From Euglena gracilis (taxonomy: Eukaryota > Euglenida > Euglenophyceae > Euglenales): a DNA stretch of 64,000 bases. The notes under the pieces were generated by a model. It was not told the DNA's origin. It saw only the letters and a list, made by a program, of their open reading frames with translations, and made no database searches. Position numbers and translations under genes: made by a program. Each line of letters begins with the position of its first letter. Position 1 is the first letter of the stretch. Shown here one piece after another: positions 42,801 through 49,638 of the stretch. The stretch lies in assembly GCA_039621445.1 (NCBI GenBank), contig CP154955.1:56824619-56888618 (forward strand), given 5' to 3'.

Positions 42801-43122
42801 ATTTGGGGTTGCCGAAATTGAACCGGGTAACTTTGGTGAGGTGATTCATATGACAGGAGGCCGGTCATTTGATGGTTTCATATTCAAGATCTACAAAGAA
42901 AAGTTAACATCCAGGCAAACACTGTGCAGGAACCAACATGATTTTCTGCGAAACGCGACTGGCCACCGCTGCCATGACCTTGGCAACGATCAGCAGCAGC
43001 ACCAACCCGTTGTGGCCAGTCACATGCCGCCGCCATGACGACGACGTGACTGGCCTGCTAGCCAGCAAAGGCACTTGGGCATCGCTCCGTATCTCGTCAT
43101 CAGACACCGGGGACATCTCCAA
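18793..43122 (-). CDS. CRT-like (drug/metabolite transporter superfamily) membrane carrier, 24-kb gene of about 13 exons
   Basis: Thirteen minus-strand exons give a protein of roughly 480 aa with about ten hydrophobic segments. Nearly all chosen junctions agree in phase: 42934/37856 (0), 37727/36965 (1), 36845/35466 (2), 35339/31473 (1), 30401/29930 (2), 29822/29134 (0), 28969/27911 (1), 27801/23096 (1), 22978/20730 (0), 20612/19772 (2), 19708/18866 (1). Segments in order resemble my recollection of the chloroquine-resistance-transporter-like family (plant CLT, PfCRT): first helix [19 protein letters not shown], then [99 protein letters not shown] and LVLYRW near the end. Such carriers move small solutes (for example glutathione or amino acids) across vacuole or plastid membranes; the substrate here is unknown. 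Weak points are the exon 5 donor, the exon 6 acceptor (no AG seen) and the exon 12 donor (GC). Alternatives are another DMT/SLC35F-type carrier or a decaying copy. Confidence 0.7.
18989..19250. mobile_element. Degraded hAT-type MITE of the CAGTCACT family
   Basis: The left end CATACCAACCTGCTTACCGAC resembles CATACAATTGCTTACCGACC of the 48641 element. Four or five CCAGTCAG(T/C)CAC motifs and C/G-runs follow. The right end is not recognisable. Confidence 0.45.
19708..19772 (-). CDS. CRT-like gene, exon 12 (probable)
   Basis: Acceptor CCACACACAG; the frame reads [20 protein letters not shown]. The only phase-compatible end is a GC donor (CCAG|GCTGCG). Its hydrophobic end joins WEGLVLYRW of the next exon to make a full membrane span. 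Confidence 0.45.
19890..19936. repeat. Interstitial telomere-like repeat (CCCTAA)n
   Basis: Seven or so CCCTAA units with one CCGTAA and one shortened unit. They lie between exons 11 and 12 of the CRT-like gene. A shorter CCTAACCCTAACA trace is at 20872-20883, and TAACCCTAACCC is at 43975-43988. Confidence 0.8.
20045..20442. mobile_element. Poly-C MITE with TGTAAACC ends and ATTTATAACGACC modules
   Basis: The left end is TGTAAACCCCCCC and the right end is its inverse GGGGGGGTTTACA. ATTTATA(A/C)(C/A)GACCC modules repeat five times inside, alternating with a unique GC-rich block (20160-20320). A 2-bp TG duplication is possible but not convincing. Confidence 0.6.
20445..20600. repeat. Pair of short palindromes around CACCTGCCA
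   Basis: ACTTTAGTACCCCCCAGGGGGGGTACTAAAGT and CTTTGATACCCCCCGGGG-type palindromes (20493-20516, 20558-20585) flank a CACCTGCCATACATACATAT core. A relative, GATACCCCCAGGGGGTATC with CACCTGCCACATATACATAT, sits at 20929-20980. The first string is shown only in outline: arms ACTTTAGTACC and GGTACTAAAGT. Confidence 0.5.
20612..20730 (-). CDS. CRT-like gene, exon 11 (probable)
   Basis: Acceptor GCCCCCACAG; the frame ends [20 protein letters not shown] then FTNL; donor CTCAG|GTACAC in phase 2. The second half has clear coding bias. The first third ([11 protein letters not shown]) might instead be intron polypyrimidine tract with a later acceptor. It would form the loop before the last helix. Confidence 0.5.
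21061..22265. mobile_element. hAT-type MITE (1205 bp) with CAGGCTTC ends
   Basis: The ends are CAGGCTTCTTTTTAAGACCC and the reverse complement CAGGCTTCAATTTAAGTCAG. The target copies ATTTAGGG (21053-21060) and ATTTAGGC (22266-22273) match at 7 of 8 bases. Inside, a module containing GTAGTGGGTAGTCGGCCG, TACCCACTCTAATRTAC and CGCCGACTTTTAA occurs twice in direct orientation (21117-21197, 21868-21945). It lies in intron 10 of the CRT-like gene. Confidence 0.75.
22330..22803. mobile_element. MITE-like sequence of the ACAGTSCRGAC group
   Basis: The right end, reversed, reads ACAGTGCAGACCAAAATTAC then GGCAGACAAAATTATGG. The left side near 22330-22440 has GACAAAAATTACTGGAGACA and the inverse ATTTTTGCCCAGT, suggesting two overlapping elements. 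Borders are approximate. Confidence 0.35.
22978..23096 (-). CDS. CRT-like gene, exon 10
   Basis: The acceptor CCCCCTCAG precedes [19 protein letters not shown], then [17 protein letters not shown]. The donor is CCCG|GTTTTC in phase 0. Together with exon 9 it forms [16 protein letters not shown], a good match to the ninth helix region of CRT-like carriers. Confidence 0.65.
23849..24034 (+). other. Open frame inside element 4, 61 codons, unassigned
   Basis: [19 protein letters not shown] and [19 protein letters not shown] and on to a stop. It looks somewhat protein-like but has no partner, ribosome context or family match. It could be a captured exon or chance. Confidence 0.2.
25060..25510 (+). 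other. Open frame inside element 4 with coding-like codon use, unassigned
   Basis: The frame includes [20 protein letters not shown] and [19 protein letters not shown]. It then runs into a nine-A tract and Arg/Lys-rich sequence. Codon third positions around 25150-25380 are GC-rich. It may be a captured host exon or a decayed element gene. Confidence 0.25.
25714..25838. repeat. 125-bp near-perfect palindrome
   Basis: The arms run from TTATGGGCGCAAATGCGCGC to its inverse GCGCGCATTTGCGCCCATAA, with the ATTATGTTTTATGCGCGC block also mirrored. There is essentially no spacer; the centre is alternating GCGCATTTGCGCAAATGCGC. Confidence 0.9.
27340..27760. repeat. CCTTAAAA-rich repeat, second copy of 7570-7960
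   Basis: Same order of blocks as the copy at 7570: CCTTAAAAACCTTAAAA, TTTTTCGAAATTTGAGC, AAGTCGCAAAATCTCGGC, CAAGCCAACTCTGGGG, then TCTATCCATCCAAATCG. It lies in intron 9 near exon 9. Confidence 0.5.
27801..27911 (-). CDS. CRT-like gene, exon 9
   Basis: A textbook acceptor TGTCTCCCCCTCAG precedes [14 protein letters not shown] and the helix [20 protein letters not shown] then HAG. The donor is GCCG|GTGTGC in phase 1, and it joins in frame to exon 10 across a 4.7-kb intron. This pair of junctions is the cleanest in the gene. Confidence 0.7.
28969..29134 (-). CDS. CRT-like gene, exon 8, at a GGGGTC microsatellite
   Basis: The acceptor GGGGCAG lies inside a (GGGGTC)n-type array, and the first residues VGVGVGAGS are translated repeat. 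Then come [32 protein letters not shown] and [10 protein letters not shown], a lumenal-loop-like stretch with one Cys. The donor is GGCG|GTGTGG in phase 1, with TG-rich sequence starting about 25 nt downstream. Confidence 0.6.
29100..29275. repeat. (CCCCGA)n-type minisatellite
   Basis: About 25 imperfect CCCCGA or CCCCACC units. The array spans the acceptor of exon 8 of the CRT-like gene and supplies its first codons. Confidence 0.85.
29822..29930 (-). CDS. CRT-like gene, exon 7
   Basis: Acceptor GAGACCAG, one base completing a codon, then SEVQYPVV onward to [20 protein letters not shown]. The donor is GCT|GTGATG in phase 0. The NxFSSxFQ string is a strong match to the family pattern as I remember it. 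Confidence 0.6.
30401..30486 (-). CDS. CRT-like gene, exon 6
   Basis: The frame [20 protein letters not shown] followed by RERPNRDP carries the lysine-glutamate pair typical of this family. The donor is CGCT|GTAACC in phase 2. No AG lies between the upstream in-frame stop (near 30492-30494) and the coding start, so the acceptor is non-canonical, altered by mutation, or the first residues belong elsewhere. Confidence 0.5.
30920..31299. mobile_element. Poly-C MITE with CCTATAAACC modules
   Basis: Left end GTAAACCCCCCCCC; right end GGGGGGGGGTTTAC. ACCTATAAACC or ACTTATAAACC modules occur six times. Two inner blocks, CGACCAACCAAATCGGGACC and CGACCAACCAAACCGGATCC, are direct repeats near each end. 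It abuts exon 5 of the CRT-like gene. Confidence 0.55.
31335..31473 (-). CDS. CRT-like gene, exon 5
   Basis: A C-run ending CCCAG precedes [13 protein letters not shown], the helix [18 protein letters not shown], and [13 protein letters not shown]. The donor is unclear: candidates are a GC site in GGGCAAGG, or GTAAAC at 31299, which is the very end of the poly-C MITE at 30920-31299. Confidence 0.5.
31900..32560. repeat. A-rich intron DNA with copy 2 of the 12590 repeat
   Basis: AAATAAACGCAAATAAGC units are at 31965-32005. The A-rich repeat shared with 12590-12830 is at 32275-32525. No exon is seen between 31480 and 35330 in this intron. Confidence 0.45.
32938..33360. repeat. Poly-C/G repeat with GGTATAAATGGATTT modules
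   Basis: It starts GGTTAACCCCCCCCATTTAC. At the other side GTAAATGG, GGTATAAATGGATTTATTCG and CAGTATAAATGGGGG occur three times in reverse sense. It is similar in design to the 20045 element, but the ends are less clear. Confidence 0.45.
33390..33687. mobile_element. hAT-type MITE of the GCCAAAAATAGCACC family (298 bp)
   Basis: Ends CAGGGGTTCTTTGAGACCGG and the reverse complement CAGGGGTTTTTTTAGTCGTG. The core AAATGCCAAAAATAGCACCA and the hairpin TTGGCGCCAAAGGCGCCGAA are present. The insertion is in a G-run, so the 8-bp duplication cannot be checked. Confidence 0.6.
33866..34086. repeat. (CTCA)n tetranucleotide array
   Basis: About 55 CTCA units with a few CTCG and CACA variants, in intron 4 of the CRT-like gene. 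The Ser-His-Thr-Leu peptides predicted from it are repeat translations. Confidence 0.9.
34730..34918. mobile_element. Right half of a hAT-type MITE, same family as 9121
   Basis: The core GTGATAAAAATAGCACTTTT and the hairpin TTCGGCACCCCCGGCGCCGAA are followed by the right end CCACAACTAAAAAAACACCTG. The left end is not recognisable. A (GTAT)n array starts on the next base. Confidence 0.55.
34919..35192. repeat. (GTAT)n followed by (GGAT/GGAG)n
   Basis: About 40 GTAT units to 35081, then about 25 GGAT and GGAG units. The first unit directly follows the CCTG terminus of the hAT-type fragment. Confidence 0.9.
35339..35466 (-). CDS. CRT-like gene, exon 4
   Basis: The frame reads [30 protein letters not shown] and on to RWRPQLHC, with donor TGTG|GTGATG in phase 1. 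Two phase-compatible acceptors exist: GATGCAG at 35467, used here, or CAACTGTAG about 75 nt upstream, which would add a Trp-rich stretch. The SQxGxPF string matches the family's conserved region. Confidence 0.6.
35580..35775. repeat. Repeat F, copy 1 (CATCGTTT / GGGTCTGGGAGGCC unit)
   Basis: Contains CATGGGTTTCGGGCCAGGAA, AACGCACATTTTCAGCTC, then GGTTTTCCGGGTCTGGGAGG and CCAAAAAACATCGTTT. The same unit appears at 53760-53990 and 63525-63785, each with partial tandem copies. Confidence 0.65.
36055..36235. repeat. (GGTTGGGCA)n minisatellite and repeat K, copy 3
   Basis: Four GGTTGGGCA-type units are followed by AGCACTGGTGTAAGGGGTCC and the CCGGCCATAAACAGACAAGA block shared with 9436 and 18700. 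Confidence 0.6.
36845..36965 (-). CDS. CRT-like gene, exon 3
   Basis: A strong acceptor TTTCCTCTGCAG precedes [12 protein letters not shown], then [17 protein letters not shown] and VLHSIGCM. The donor is ATGAG|GTGGGA in phase 2. The [11 protein letters not shown] string is the kind of helix start (small Gly plus Asp) seen in CRT-like and SLC35F proteins. Confidence 0.65.
37727..37856 (-). CDS. CRT-like gene, exon 2
   Basis: A T-rich tract ending TTACCCAG precedes [20 protein letters not shown] and the helix [20 protein letters not shown]. The donor is AATGTGG|GTGATA in phase 1. A longer read-through ([11 protein letters not shown]) is possible, but its frame does not join the next exon. Confidence 0.65.
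38052..41027. mobile_element. Hairpin-array foldback element 2 with internal inversion and nested hAT-type insert
   Basis: 38052-39242 matches 13090-14312 of element 1 in the same direction. 39285-41027 matches 15821-14314 in reverse. The right terminus (CTAAGGTGGCCAAACTCGAC) therefore faces inward at 39285. The five bases before the left terminus (38047-38051) are TGGCT. The five before the inward terminus (39280-39284) are AGCCA, the reverse complement, as expected if the flipped segment took about 43 bp of flank with the target duplication. It lies in intron 1 of the CRT-like gene. Confidence 0.75.
40021..40312. mobile_element. hAT-type MITE (292 bp), 8-bp duplication CCCCCTGA
   Basis: Perfect 16-bp ends CAGGCTTCTTTTTAAG / CTTAAAAAGAAGCCTG, flanked by CCCCCTGA on both sides (40013-40020, 40313-40320). 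Element 1 provides an empty site: AGAAGCCGCTGAGTTTGTGG reads straight through (near 14800-14820, also in its other arm). The interior is C/G homopolymers around a TTCGGCGCGCTTCGCGCCGAA hairpin. Confidence 0.9.
41450..42720. other. Intron 1 distal part and repeats, no exon seen
   Basis: 41755-41870 has GTCGGC/GCTAGCGA-type direct repeats. 42180-42530 is a tandem-like run of CCAAAATGCCAAA variants about 18-30 bp long. The reading frames here follow that low-complexity sequence. Confidence 0.35.
42934..43122 (-). CDS. CRT-like gene, exon 1 with start codon
   Basis: ATG at 43122 opens a polar 38-residue N-terminus ([20 protein letters not shown] onward). The first membrane helix [20 protein letters not shown] and then SQKIML follow. 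The donor is TTG|GTTCCT in phase 0. This is the only ATG in frame with the helix, so the start is reasonably fixed, although a 5' untranslated exon could exist. Confidence 0.65.
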
Positions 43123-44030
43123 TGGCGATTTGCGCCCCAGTGGGATGGTGGCTTGCCACCGAAGTTGGACGAGAAAAGAGCGACAACAAGCTTAGTGTGC
43201 ATCAAAAGATACACATCGATACAAACAATGTCCAATACAAAACATGTCCAGCTCAAAAGCTAAAAATTTGGGCTGGATGAAAAGGTGTGCTACCCCTTCC
43301 CTGGCTGCAACTGGACATGACCATGGTCCAAGGGGTACGAAACTGCAAAAAAAAAATCCAAAAATGGATTTCTTGGACCTCAAATCAAACATTTTTCAAA
43401 GTCATTTTTGTCATTCATTTTTTGCCCCTTTCTTCACGTCCGAAGGGAAAAATAACTATCATTGTCCAGCCGAAAAGCTGGACAGTGAAATGTCAATTGC
43501 CCTCCTTCAGCAATTCGCAGCCAGGGCCAAAGTGGACACAATTTCATATGGCAGTGGCATTAGGGAGTTATTTACGTCAAAGGGGATGACAATGATCCGC
43601 CATAGGGGCGGGTCATTGTCAAAGCAGTTGTGTATTGCGTGCATCAACAAATTGTTGTCTGTGTGTGTTGGGCATTGTGTTGCAAAATCACCTCAAATAA
43701 AGTGCCACTTTTGGCACAGCCCAGGTGACTTGATTGCTTTTGGCCATTTTCGGCCACGTTTGTCCAATATTGGCCGTTCTCCACTTCCAGCTGCTTTTTT
43801 TTTTTGGCCATTTTAGGCCGCTTTTGGTGCAGGGTTGAATCTCAAAACATGCAAAAATGGAGTTAAAATGGACAAAAAAGGAGTTGGGGTTGGGTTAGGA
43901 TTTAGGCCTAATTTCTAGCCTTTATTTAGGACCAAAGTCAGGCCAGAAGTTAGGCCTAATTTTAAGCCTAAATCCTAACCCTAACCCTACTCCTCAATCA
44001 CCTGAAAACACCTTTCCAAAAAAGTACCAC
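43123..44030. promoter_or_regulatory. Upstream region of the CRT-like gene, no defined promoter
   Basis: This is the DNA before the start codon on the minus strand. I see no TATA box or consensus initiator that I would defend. 43860-43990 contains GGTTAGGATTTAGGCC-type and TAACCCTAACCC sequence. A weak plus-strand frame (SEMSIALLQQFAARAKVDTI) runs through 43480-43700. Confidence 0.2.
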
Positions 44031-44339
44031 TGTCTTATCGTTGCTATTGCTATTATCATTATCATCATTGATTTGCCGATAGCCACCACATGGTCCTGCA
44101 ATGCACACATGGCCACCATGAAAGACCAGTCCTTCAACGAATAGAAATAGAACCATGCTGTTCTGTTTTAGCACATTTAACCAGAAGATTGGCCGGAAAA
44201 TGGCCATATTTTGACAAATTAACATTGGGAAAAAGAGTGATTTGGCATCCTTGTTACATGATCGCCGTGTTTCCGGGTATTGAAGTTTGTGTCCGTGGCA
44301 ACAGGCTGCTGGTGGCTGCACACAGGGGGGGGGGAATGC

Positions 44340-44760
44340 AACTTGGCCCTTCAAATTATGCAAGTCAAAAAAATGCAAAAAAATGCAAAAAAATACAAAA
44401 AAATACAAAAAAATGCAACTTGCATGAAAACCTTGAGAAAAAGCTGGAATATAACAGAGCTTTGCTGCCTAAAATCAAAAAATTTTCCAGGGCAAAATAT
44501 TTTATGTAAAAAAAACGCAAAAAAATGCAAAAAAATCCAAACATATGCCAACCAACTACAAAATTTCTTTCAAGGGCAAAATATTTTATGTAAAAAATGC
44601 AAAAAAATGCAAAAAAAAATCCAAACATACAGCAACCAACAACAAAAAATTTTTCCAGGGCAAAATATTTTATGCAAAAAAATCAAAAAAATGCAAAAAA
44701 TGCAAATTTCGGGAAAACCTGAGAATGCAAAAAAAAATGCAAATTATGCAAGTTGCATTC
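44340..44760. repeat. A-rich tandem units with CAGGGCAAAATATTTTATG
   Basis: Three copies of a unit of roughly 80-95 bp: AAAATGCAAAAAAATGC, CCAAACAT, GCCAACCAAC, then CAGGGCAAAATATTTTATG (44490, 44570, 44656). The array is bounded by GCAACTTGG and CAAGTTGC near 44338 and 44750, next to G-run and C-run, so the whole may be an inverted-repeat element of about 440 bp. Confidence 0.5.
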
Positions 44761-45609
44761 CCCCCCCCCTGCTGCACAACACGTCCAAGCAATGAGCAAC
44801 CCCAGAACTAAAGGAAGTCCGACCACATAAAAATCCAAAATTGAGAATGATTGGCAGTTGAGAAATCTTTGTGCCAAACCCCCCACAAAACACAAAGCCA
44901 CAAGCCACAATCTCAACAAATTCCTTGCCAAGTTTTTGGCGCCGCTTGGAGCGGGGCGTGCCTCTTGATAGAAAGAACAAAAATAGGAGGAAAAAACAAA
45001 CCTGGAAACAAAGAAACAAGGCTGATGGTTGGATAAACAGTTGCTAAGCCAAGATGAACTTTCTGATGTGAGAAAACCACCTTCTCCGAAAACTGGTAAC
45101 TCCTCCAAACAAACTGAGCCAACGGCCGACACCTGCACCTGAAATTATTGCTCATTCCTGGCAAAAATATTTGGCTCAGCGTGTCAGAATTTGCCCACGG
45201 CCTTCAAATGCATTTGCCCACAAGTTTGTGTCAAGAGCAAAACAAAATTGTGATAAAATGCAAACAAATCAATGGAAAGTGAAAATACATCTGATGTGAA
45301 ATGCAAAGAATTTGGTCGTCAGGTGTGAAACATTGGGGACCAGGGTGAGTTTGGCTCAAACCAGCAAAATCGAAAATCAACAATCTGCTGTCCTAGCGAT
45401 TCAACTAGTTCCTGGGGGAACGAACTTTTTCAGGGGGTGGAAACGCTTTGTCCCCAACGTGCTCTATCAGGAAAGCCCCCCCCCCTCCTTCACCAGACTC
45501 AAGACACAGCCAGTGACCCCCTAGTGAGGAAAGTTGTGCTTTTGTTGCAACTTACTTGTTTCCCACAGCCAAAATGATGCTGGCACAGGCCATTGTGGAA
45601 GCCTAGGCT

Positions 45610-45990
45610 GGCTTGGGACTCATGCCAGCCCCCAGGGCCTTTTTTTGGCAAGGTCGAAAGACCTTGCAGAATCCCCATGAACGAATCTGCGGATATAGTG
45701 CTTTGGGGACAGTTTTATGGAATTTGTACGTCAGTCTGATGGTAGCGGCAAAAATCAGAAAGGGGGTCTCGCTAATTTCCAGAAAGCTTGTGATGCGAGG
45801 ATGCCTTGGACGAGCACGTGTGCGCTTGCAAAGCATGTTCTCACGGTGCACCCAATCTTTGACACAGAAGCAGAAAATATTGCCCACAAGGGAAAGCTGA
45901 TTCGATTAATCGTTGATTTGATTAATCGCTCGCCACCCTTGATAAACTGTTCAATCTGCCATCGTCGAGTGGTGGTTTCCCTTTAAAACA
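45610..45990 (+). pseudogene. Possible zinc-finger/hAT-type coding relic
   Basis: One frame gives NFQKACDARMPWTSTCALAK then HVLTVHPIFDTEA. The C...C...H...HP spacing recalls a BED-type finger, and the preceding frame is out of phase. Several hAT-type MITEs follow within 0.3-3 kb. The assignment is speculative. Confidence 0.2.
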
Positions 45991-46250
45991 TGGAAACATT
46001 GCAAGGAGACGTGTTTCAACTGTAATTTTGAAACTTCAGTCAAGTGAAAATGTCAGTCACTAATTTCCCATTACCTGACCTGCGAGGAATCTGAACGTCA
46101 CCAGCGTGGTAAGAACCACGAATTCACGAAACTCTGTGTCAAAATCCTAAAAATGGTAATTTTAGCGTTTACAGGCTCAAGAATGAAGGCGTCATAAATT
46201 GTTTGAAATGGTTCACCACCATCCGATTACCATCCCGATCTTGTCCCATA

Positions 46251-47091
46251 CAGGGGTTTTCTTAAGGACCCCCCCAGGGGGGGTCCAGCCTCCAGCTGGC
46301 AAAAAGGCTGCTGGCTGGAAATGAGCTGCTGGCTGGACCCCCCTCCTGGGGGGTAGGGGGGGGGGAGGGGGGTCTGGGGCTGGAGGGGGCTGGGCTGGGC
46401 TGGGGCGATGAAAAACAAATTTTTCTAAAACATTTTTGCCATTCTCGACATTTTGATGGATGGAGCTTGGCCAAGGCTGGGGGGCTGTGATTGGGAAGCT
46501 GTGGTGAGGGGAAAAAATAGGCATAAGTGAGCTGGGCAGCCCAGTTGACTGGCCAGCCTGCGGCCGGCTGGCCCGGCCTCCGGTCGGGCTGGACCCGACT
46601 TTATTTCACTCGACCCCCCGGGGGGGGGGCTCCCAGCCCGAATTTGGGCTGCTGGCTGGATTTGAGCTGCTGGCTGGCTGGACCCCGCCCCCCGGGGGTA
46701 GGGTACATACAATTTTTACCGACCCCCCGGGGGGGGAGGGGGGGTCACTCCACTTTTTTAAAAAACCAGTCAGTCACTCATTTTCAAAAAAACCAGCCAG
46801 TCACTACCCCCCCCCCGGGGGGGGGGGGTCAGCCACTCAGAAAAACGGCCACTTTCCAGTCACTTTAGGCCATTTTAGGCCAAAAAAATTTTTCCGGCGC
46901 CTTCGGCGCCGGGGTCACTGAAGCCACTTTTGCCCACTCCTGGCCGATCCCCCCAGGGGGGGGAGGGGGTCCAGGCCAAAAACCAGTCAGTCACTCTGAA
47001 AAAACTAGTCACCCCCCCCCCCGGGGGGGGGGGTCGGTCAGTGCTTAAGCAATTGCCTGGTAGGGTACCCTCCGGCTTAAGAAAACCCCTG
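46251..47091. mobile_element. hAT-type MITE (841 bp) with a second one nested in it
   Basis: Ends CAGGGGTTTTCTTAAGGACC and the reverse complement CAGGGGTTTTCTTAAGCCGG. The 8-bp duplication GTCCCATA lies at 46243-46250 and 47092-47099, perfect. The interior shows CCAGC(C/T) runs (AGCTGCTGGCTGG) shared with 59573-60057. The inner element spans 46706-47059. Confidence 0.85.
46706..47059. mobile_element. Nested hAT-type MITE (354 bp), CAGTCACT family
   Basis: Left CATACAATTTTTACCGACCC, right reversed CAGGCAATTGCTTAAGCACT. The perfect 8-bp duplication GTAGGGTA lies at 46698-46705 and 47060-47067. Six or more AGTCA(C/G)T(C/T) motifs are inside, with a CCGGCGCCTTCGGCGCCGG hairpin near the middle. 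Confidence 0.85.
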
Positions 47092-47597
47092 GTCCCATAC
47101 CCGGCCAACAGGTATGGGACAAGGAGTTGGAGAAGCTTGGGGGGGTCATAAAATTTCCTTTAGCAGACCCTTGCCCAGGTACAGGACAACATCCGGGGGG
47201 GACAAGATGGGGGGGGACGGTAATTGGTATTAATTGCTCGGTACCCCAAATTACAATTAATCGACCAGCCTCACTCACACAAGGGGGTGCCCATCCATTC
47301 AAGGGCTCCACAAACGTTGACAACTCACATCAAACTTGGCTGTGATGCATAAATTGACAAAACTGAGCACGTATCGTCCCAAACCATAAGCAAAAGGCCA
47401 GATATCGGATTGGACATGGCAGTGGTGGCTTCACCACCCCCCTCAGTTGGGGCAAGCCTGAGCAGAGAAGGGTGGGGGAGGCTTCTTTAAACTGAGGGTT
47501 TCTCTTTTCAGGCTTGGTTTCAATGCTGCAGCCAGGCCGTGATCTTTTTAAAACTTTTGCAAACGAAAACCTCCTGGTCAGGGCGGGATGGTAGAGG

Positions 47598-48000
47598 TTG
47601 AAAGCCTCCACCTCTATGTCATGGACCTCTTCGGCTCCCTTCTATGTCACTCTGGAATGGCCAAACCTAACCAAATCTAGGGAAATCGCTCAAATGGAGC
47701 AAAAATCTCATGTGAAAAGGCACCACGACAATCCCTACAAAAATGATGTTTTTGAGGCATTTGAGGTCACTTGGGACGAGAAGTCTCAGATGTCAGCAAA
47801 CTTTTTGATCTTTGCAACCCGAAACATTAGAATTAAGCATTCTAAAGGTGGTTCGATGTGTTTGAGGTGCCCTGGGGCACAGAGGGCTCACTTTCCAATG
47901 GTGCCACCAAGGGCACGAAATCCGGTTGACGTCATTTTGAATTCATTTTCGATTGGCTTTTTTGGCCGGTTGAGTTCGGGTTTGGTTAGGTAAAGCCTGG
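47598..48000 (+). other. Open frame with protein-like middle, unassigned
   Basis: Includes HHDNPYKNDVFEAFEVTWDE then KSQMSANFLIFATRNIRIKH. No splice or start context stands out. It could be an exon or a transposon gene fragment, and I cannot place it in a family. Confidence 0.2.
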
Positions 48001-48640
48001 TTGATCTGACCCCAAAAAACTTTTTGAATACAATCACCCTCTAAATGCCTTATTGCAATTTGGGTCCAAAAAGGCCAAAATCTGACCCAAAAACATCCAA
48101 AAACGACCCGTTTCGGACTTTTGCCAATTTGGCCATGTAGAGCTTTCTGGGACCTTCCCAAAAGCGCATTTAAAAACTCGACCCCCAAAATGGGGGAACC
48201 CCTTTGGCGCCTTCGGCCCCCCTTTTCGCCACCCTCATGGGTCACAACGGACATCACCCAATCATCCAGTTAAGGCCCTCCCCTGTGCAGTTCAGTGAAC
48301 AGGGGTCCGAGCCCCCCCCCCCCCCCCGTGTCCAATCCACCCCAACCGCCAAAGGAAATCGGCTCCGGGGGTCAAAATGGGGGTTGCCAAAAGAGGCACT
48401 TGACATACCCAAAAAATGCCAAAAATTGTCAAATCAAAAAAATCAAAATCAAAAAAAAGGTCAATTTTGGGCCGATTTTGGTTTCCCAAAGGAAAATGGG
48501 CGGCTGTCAAAGTGGGACCCCCCCTCCCCCCTGCTCAGTTCCCGATGTGGGCGGGGGCGGTCCAGCCCCCCCCCCTTGTCCAAATTCCCATATGTGGCGC
48601 AATAGATCTGAGCACATATTTTTTCTGTTTGCTTTCCCAC

Positions 48641-48989
48641 CATACAATTGCTTACCGACCCCCGGGGGGGGGGGGTCACTCCACTTTTTTAAAAACCAGT
48701 CAGTCACTCATTTTCAAAAAACCAGCCAGTCACTGCCCCCCCCCGGGGGGGGGGGGCGGCCACTCAGAAAAACGGCCACTTTCCAGTCACTTTAGGCCAT
48801 TTTAGGCCCAAAATTTTTTTCCGGCGCCTTCGGCGCCGGGGTCACTCAAGCCACTTTTGCCCACCCCTGGCCGACCCCCAGGGGGGGGGGAGGGGGTCCG
48901 GGCCCAAAAACCAGTCAGTCTCTCTGAAAAAACCAGTCACCCACCCCCCCCGGGGGGGGGGGGTGGGACAGTGCTTAAGCAATTGCCTG
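48641..48989. mobile_element. hAT-type MITE (349 bp), second copy of the CAGTCACT family
   Basis: Left CATACAATTGCTTACCGACC, right reversed CAGGCAATTGCTTAAGCACT. The perfect 8-bp duplication TTTCCCAC lies at 48633-48640 and 48990-48997. Very similar to 46706-47059, so recent relative to the others. Confidence 0.9.
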
Positions 48990-49305
48990 TTTCCCACCCA
49001 ACTGCCACGAGGCAGGGGCACAGTTAAAAGCATAACCCTCCCATGACCGTGCATCACTGTGTCGGGAGGGGGGGGACACTGGCTTGTGAGCCCCTGGGGG
49101 GGGACCCAAAAAAATTCAGGCCATCTCAAGCAGCACCGAAATTTGCTTCGGAAGGGGGTTACTCATGCCCGCCAGCCAAGGGGTTCCCTCAGGCATCCGC
49201 AGAGCACACTTCAACTGTGACATAAGCATGAGGCGATGGTGTCCCATTTACATCCAGTCCTCAGTAGGTCCTCAGGATTCAACACGACGTTGATTCCCAT
49301 CCCAG

Positions 49306-49638
49306 ATCAAAATAATTGCTAGCCCAGATCTCTCGACACCTTGTTTTGGAGCCCAACAGCTCGCGCCTAAAGCGGGGGTCCAGTATGTGGCAAACGTGGC
49401 CTTAGCGATCCCCAGGTTCTCCTCCACAACAGCTATGCCGGCACCAGGCATCGTGAACTTCTTGGAGCTCAGGGACGTCTATGCGGCAGGGGCCCCGTTG
49501 CTGTCCGACTTGCATCACCTTGATTGCTGGTGGGGCATGTTCATGGGCCAACCCTTGGCAGAGCTCACAAGGGGCAGGTTTTTTGAAATGTTTGCCTCCG
49601 ATCTTGGGACTGTGAGGGGTTTTTGTGCCGAACTGTGA
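49306..49638 (+). CDS. Unassigned coding-like frame ending in a stop
   Basis: After a possible acceptor (CATCCCAG) a 110-codon frame reads ASPDLSTPCFGAQQLAPKAG, GIVNFLELRDVYAAGAPLLS, LDCWWGMFMGQPLAELTRGR, then FFEMFASDLG and on to TGA. It has balanced composition and hydrophobic spacing. It has no match that I know and may be a last exon or a transposon gene remnant. Confidence 0.35.
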   Translation: MKIIASPDLSTPCFGAQQLAPKAGVQYVANVALAIPRFSSTTAMPAPGIVNFLELRDVYAAGAPLLSDLHHLDCWWGMFMGQPLAELTRGRFFEMFASDLGTVRGFCAEL

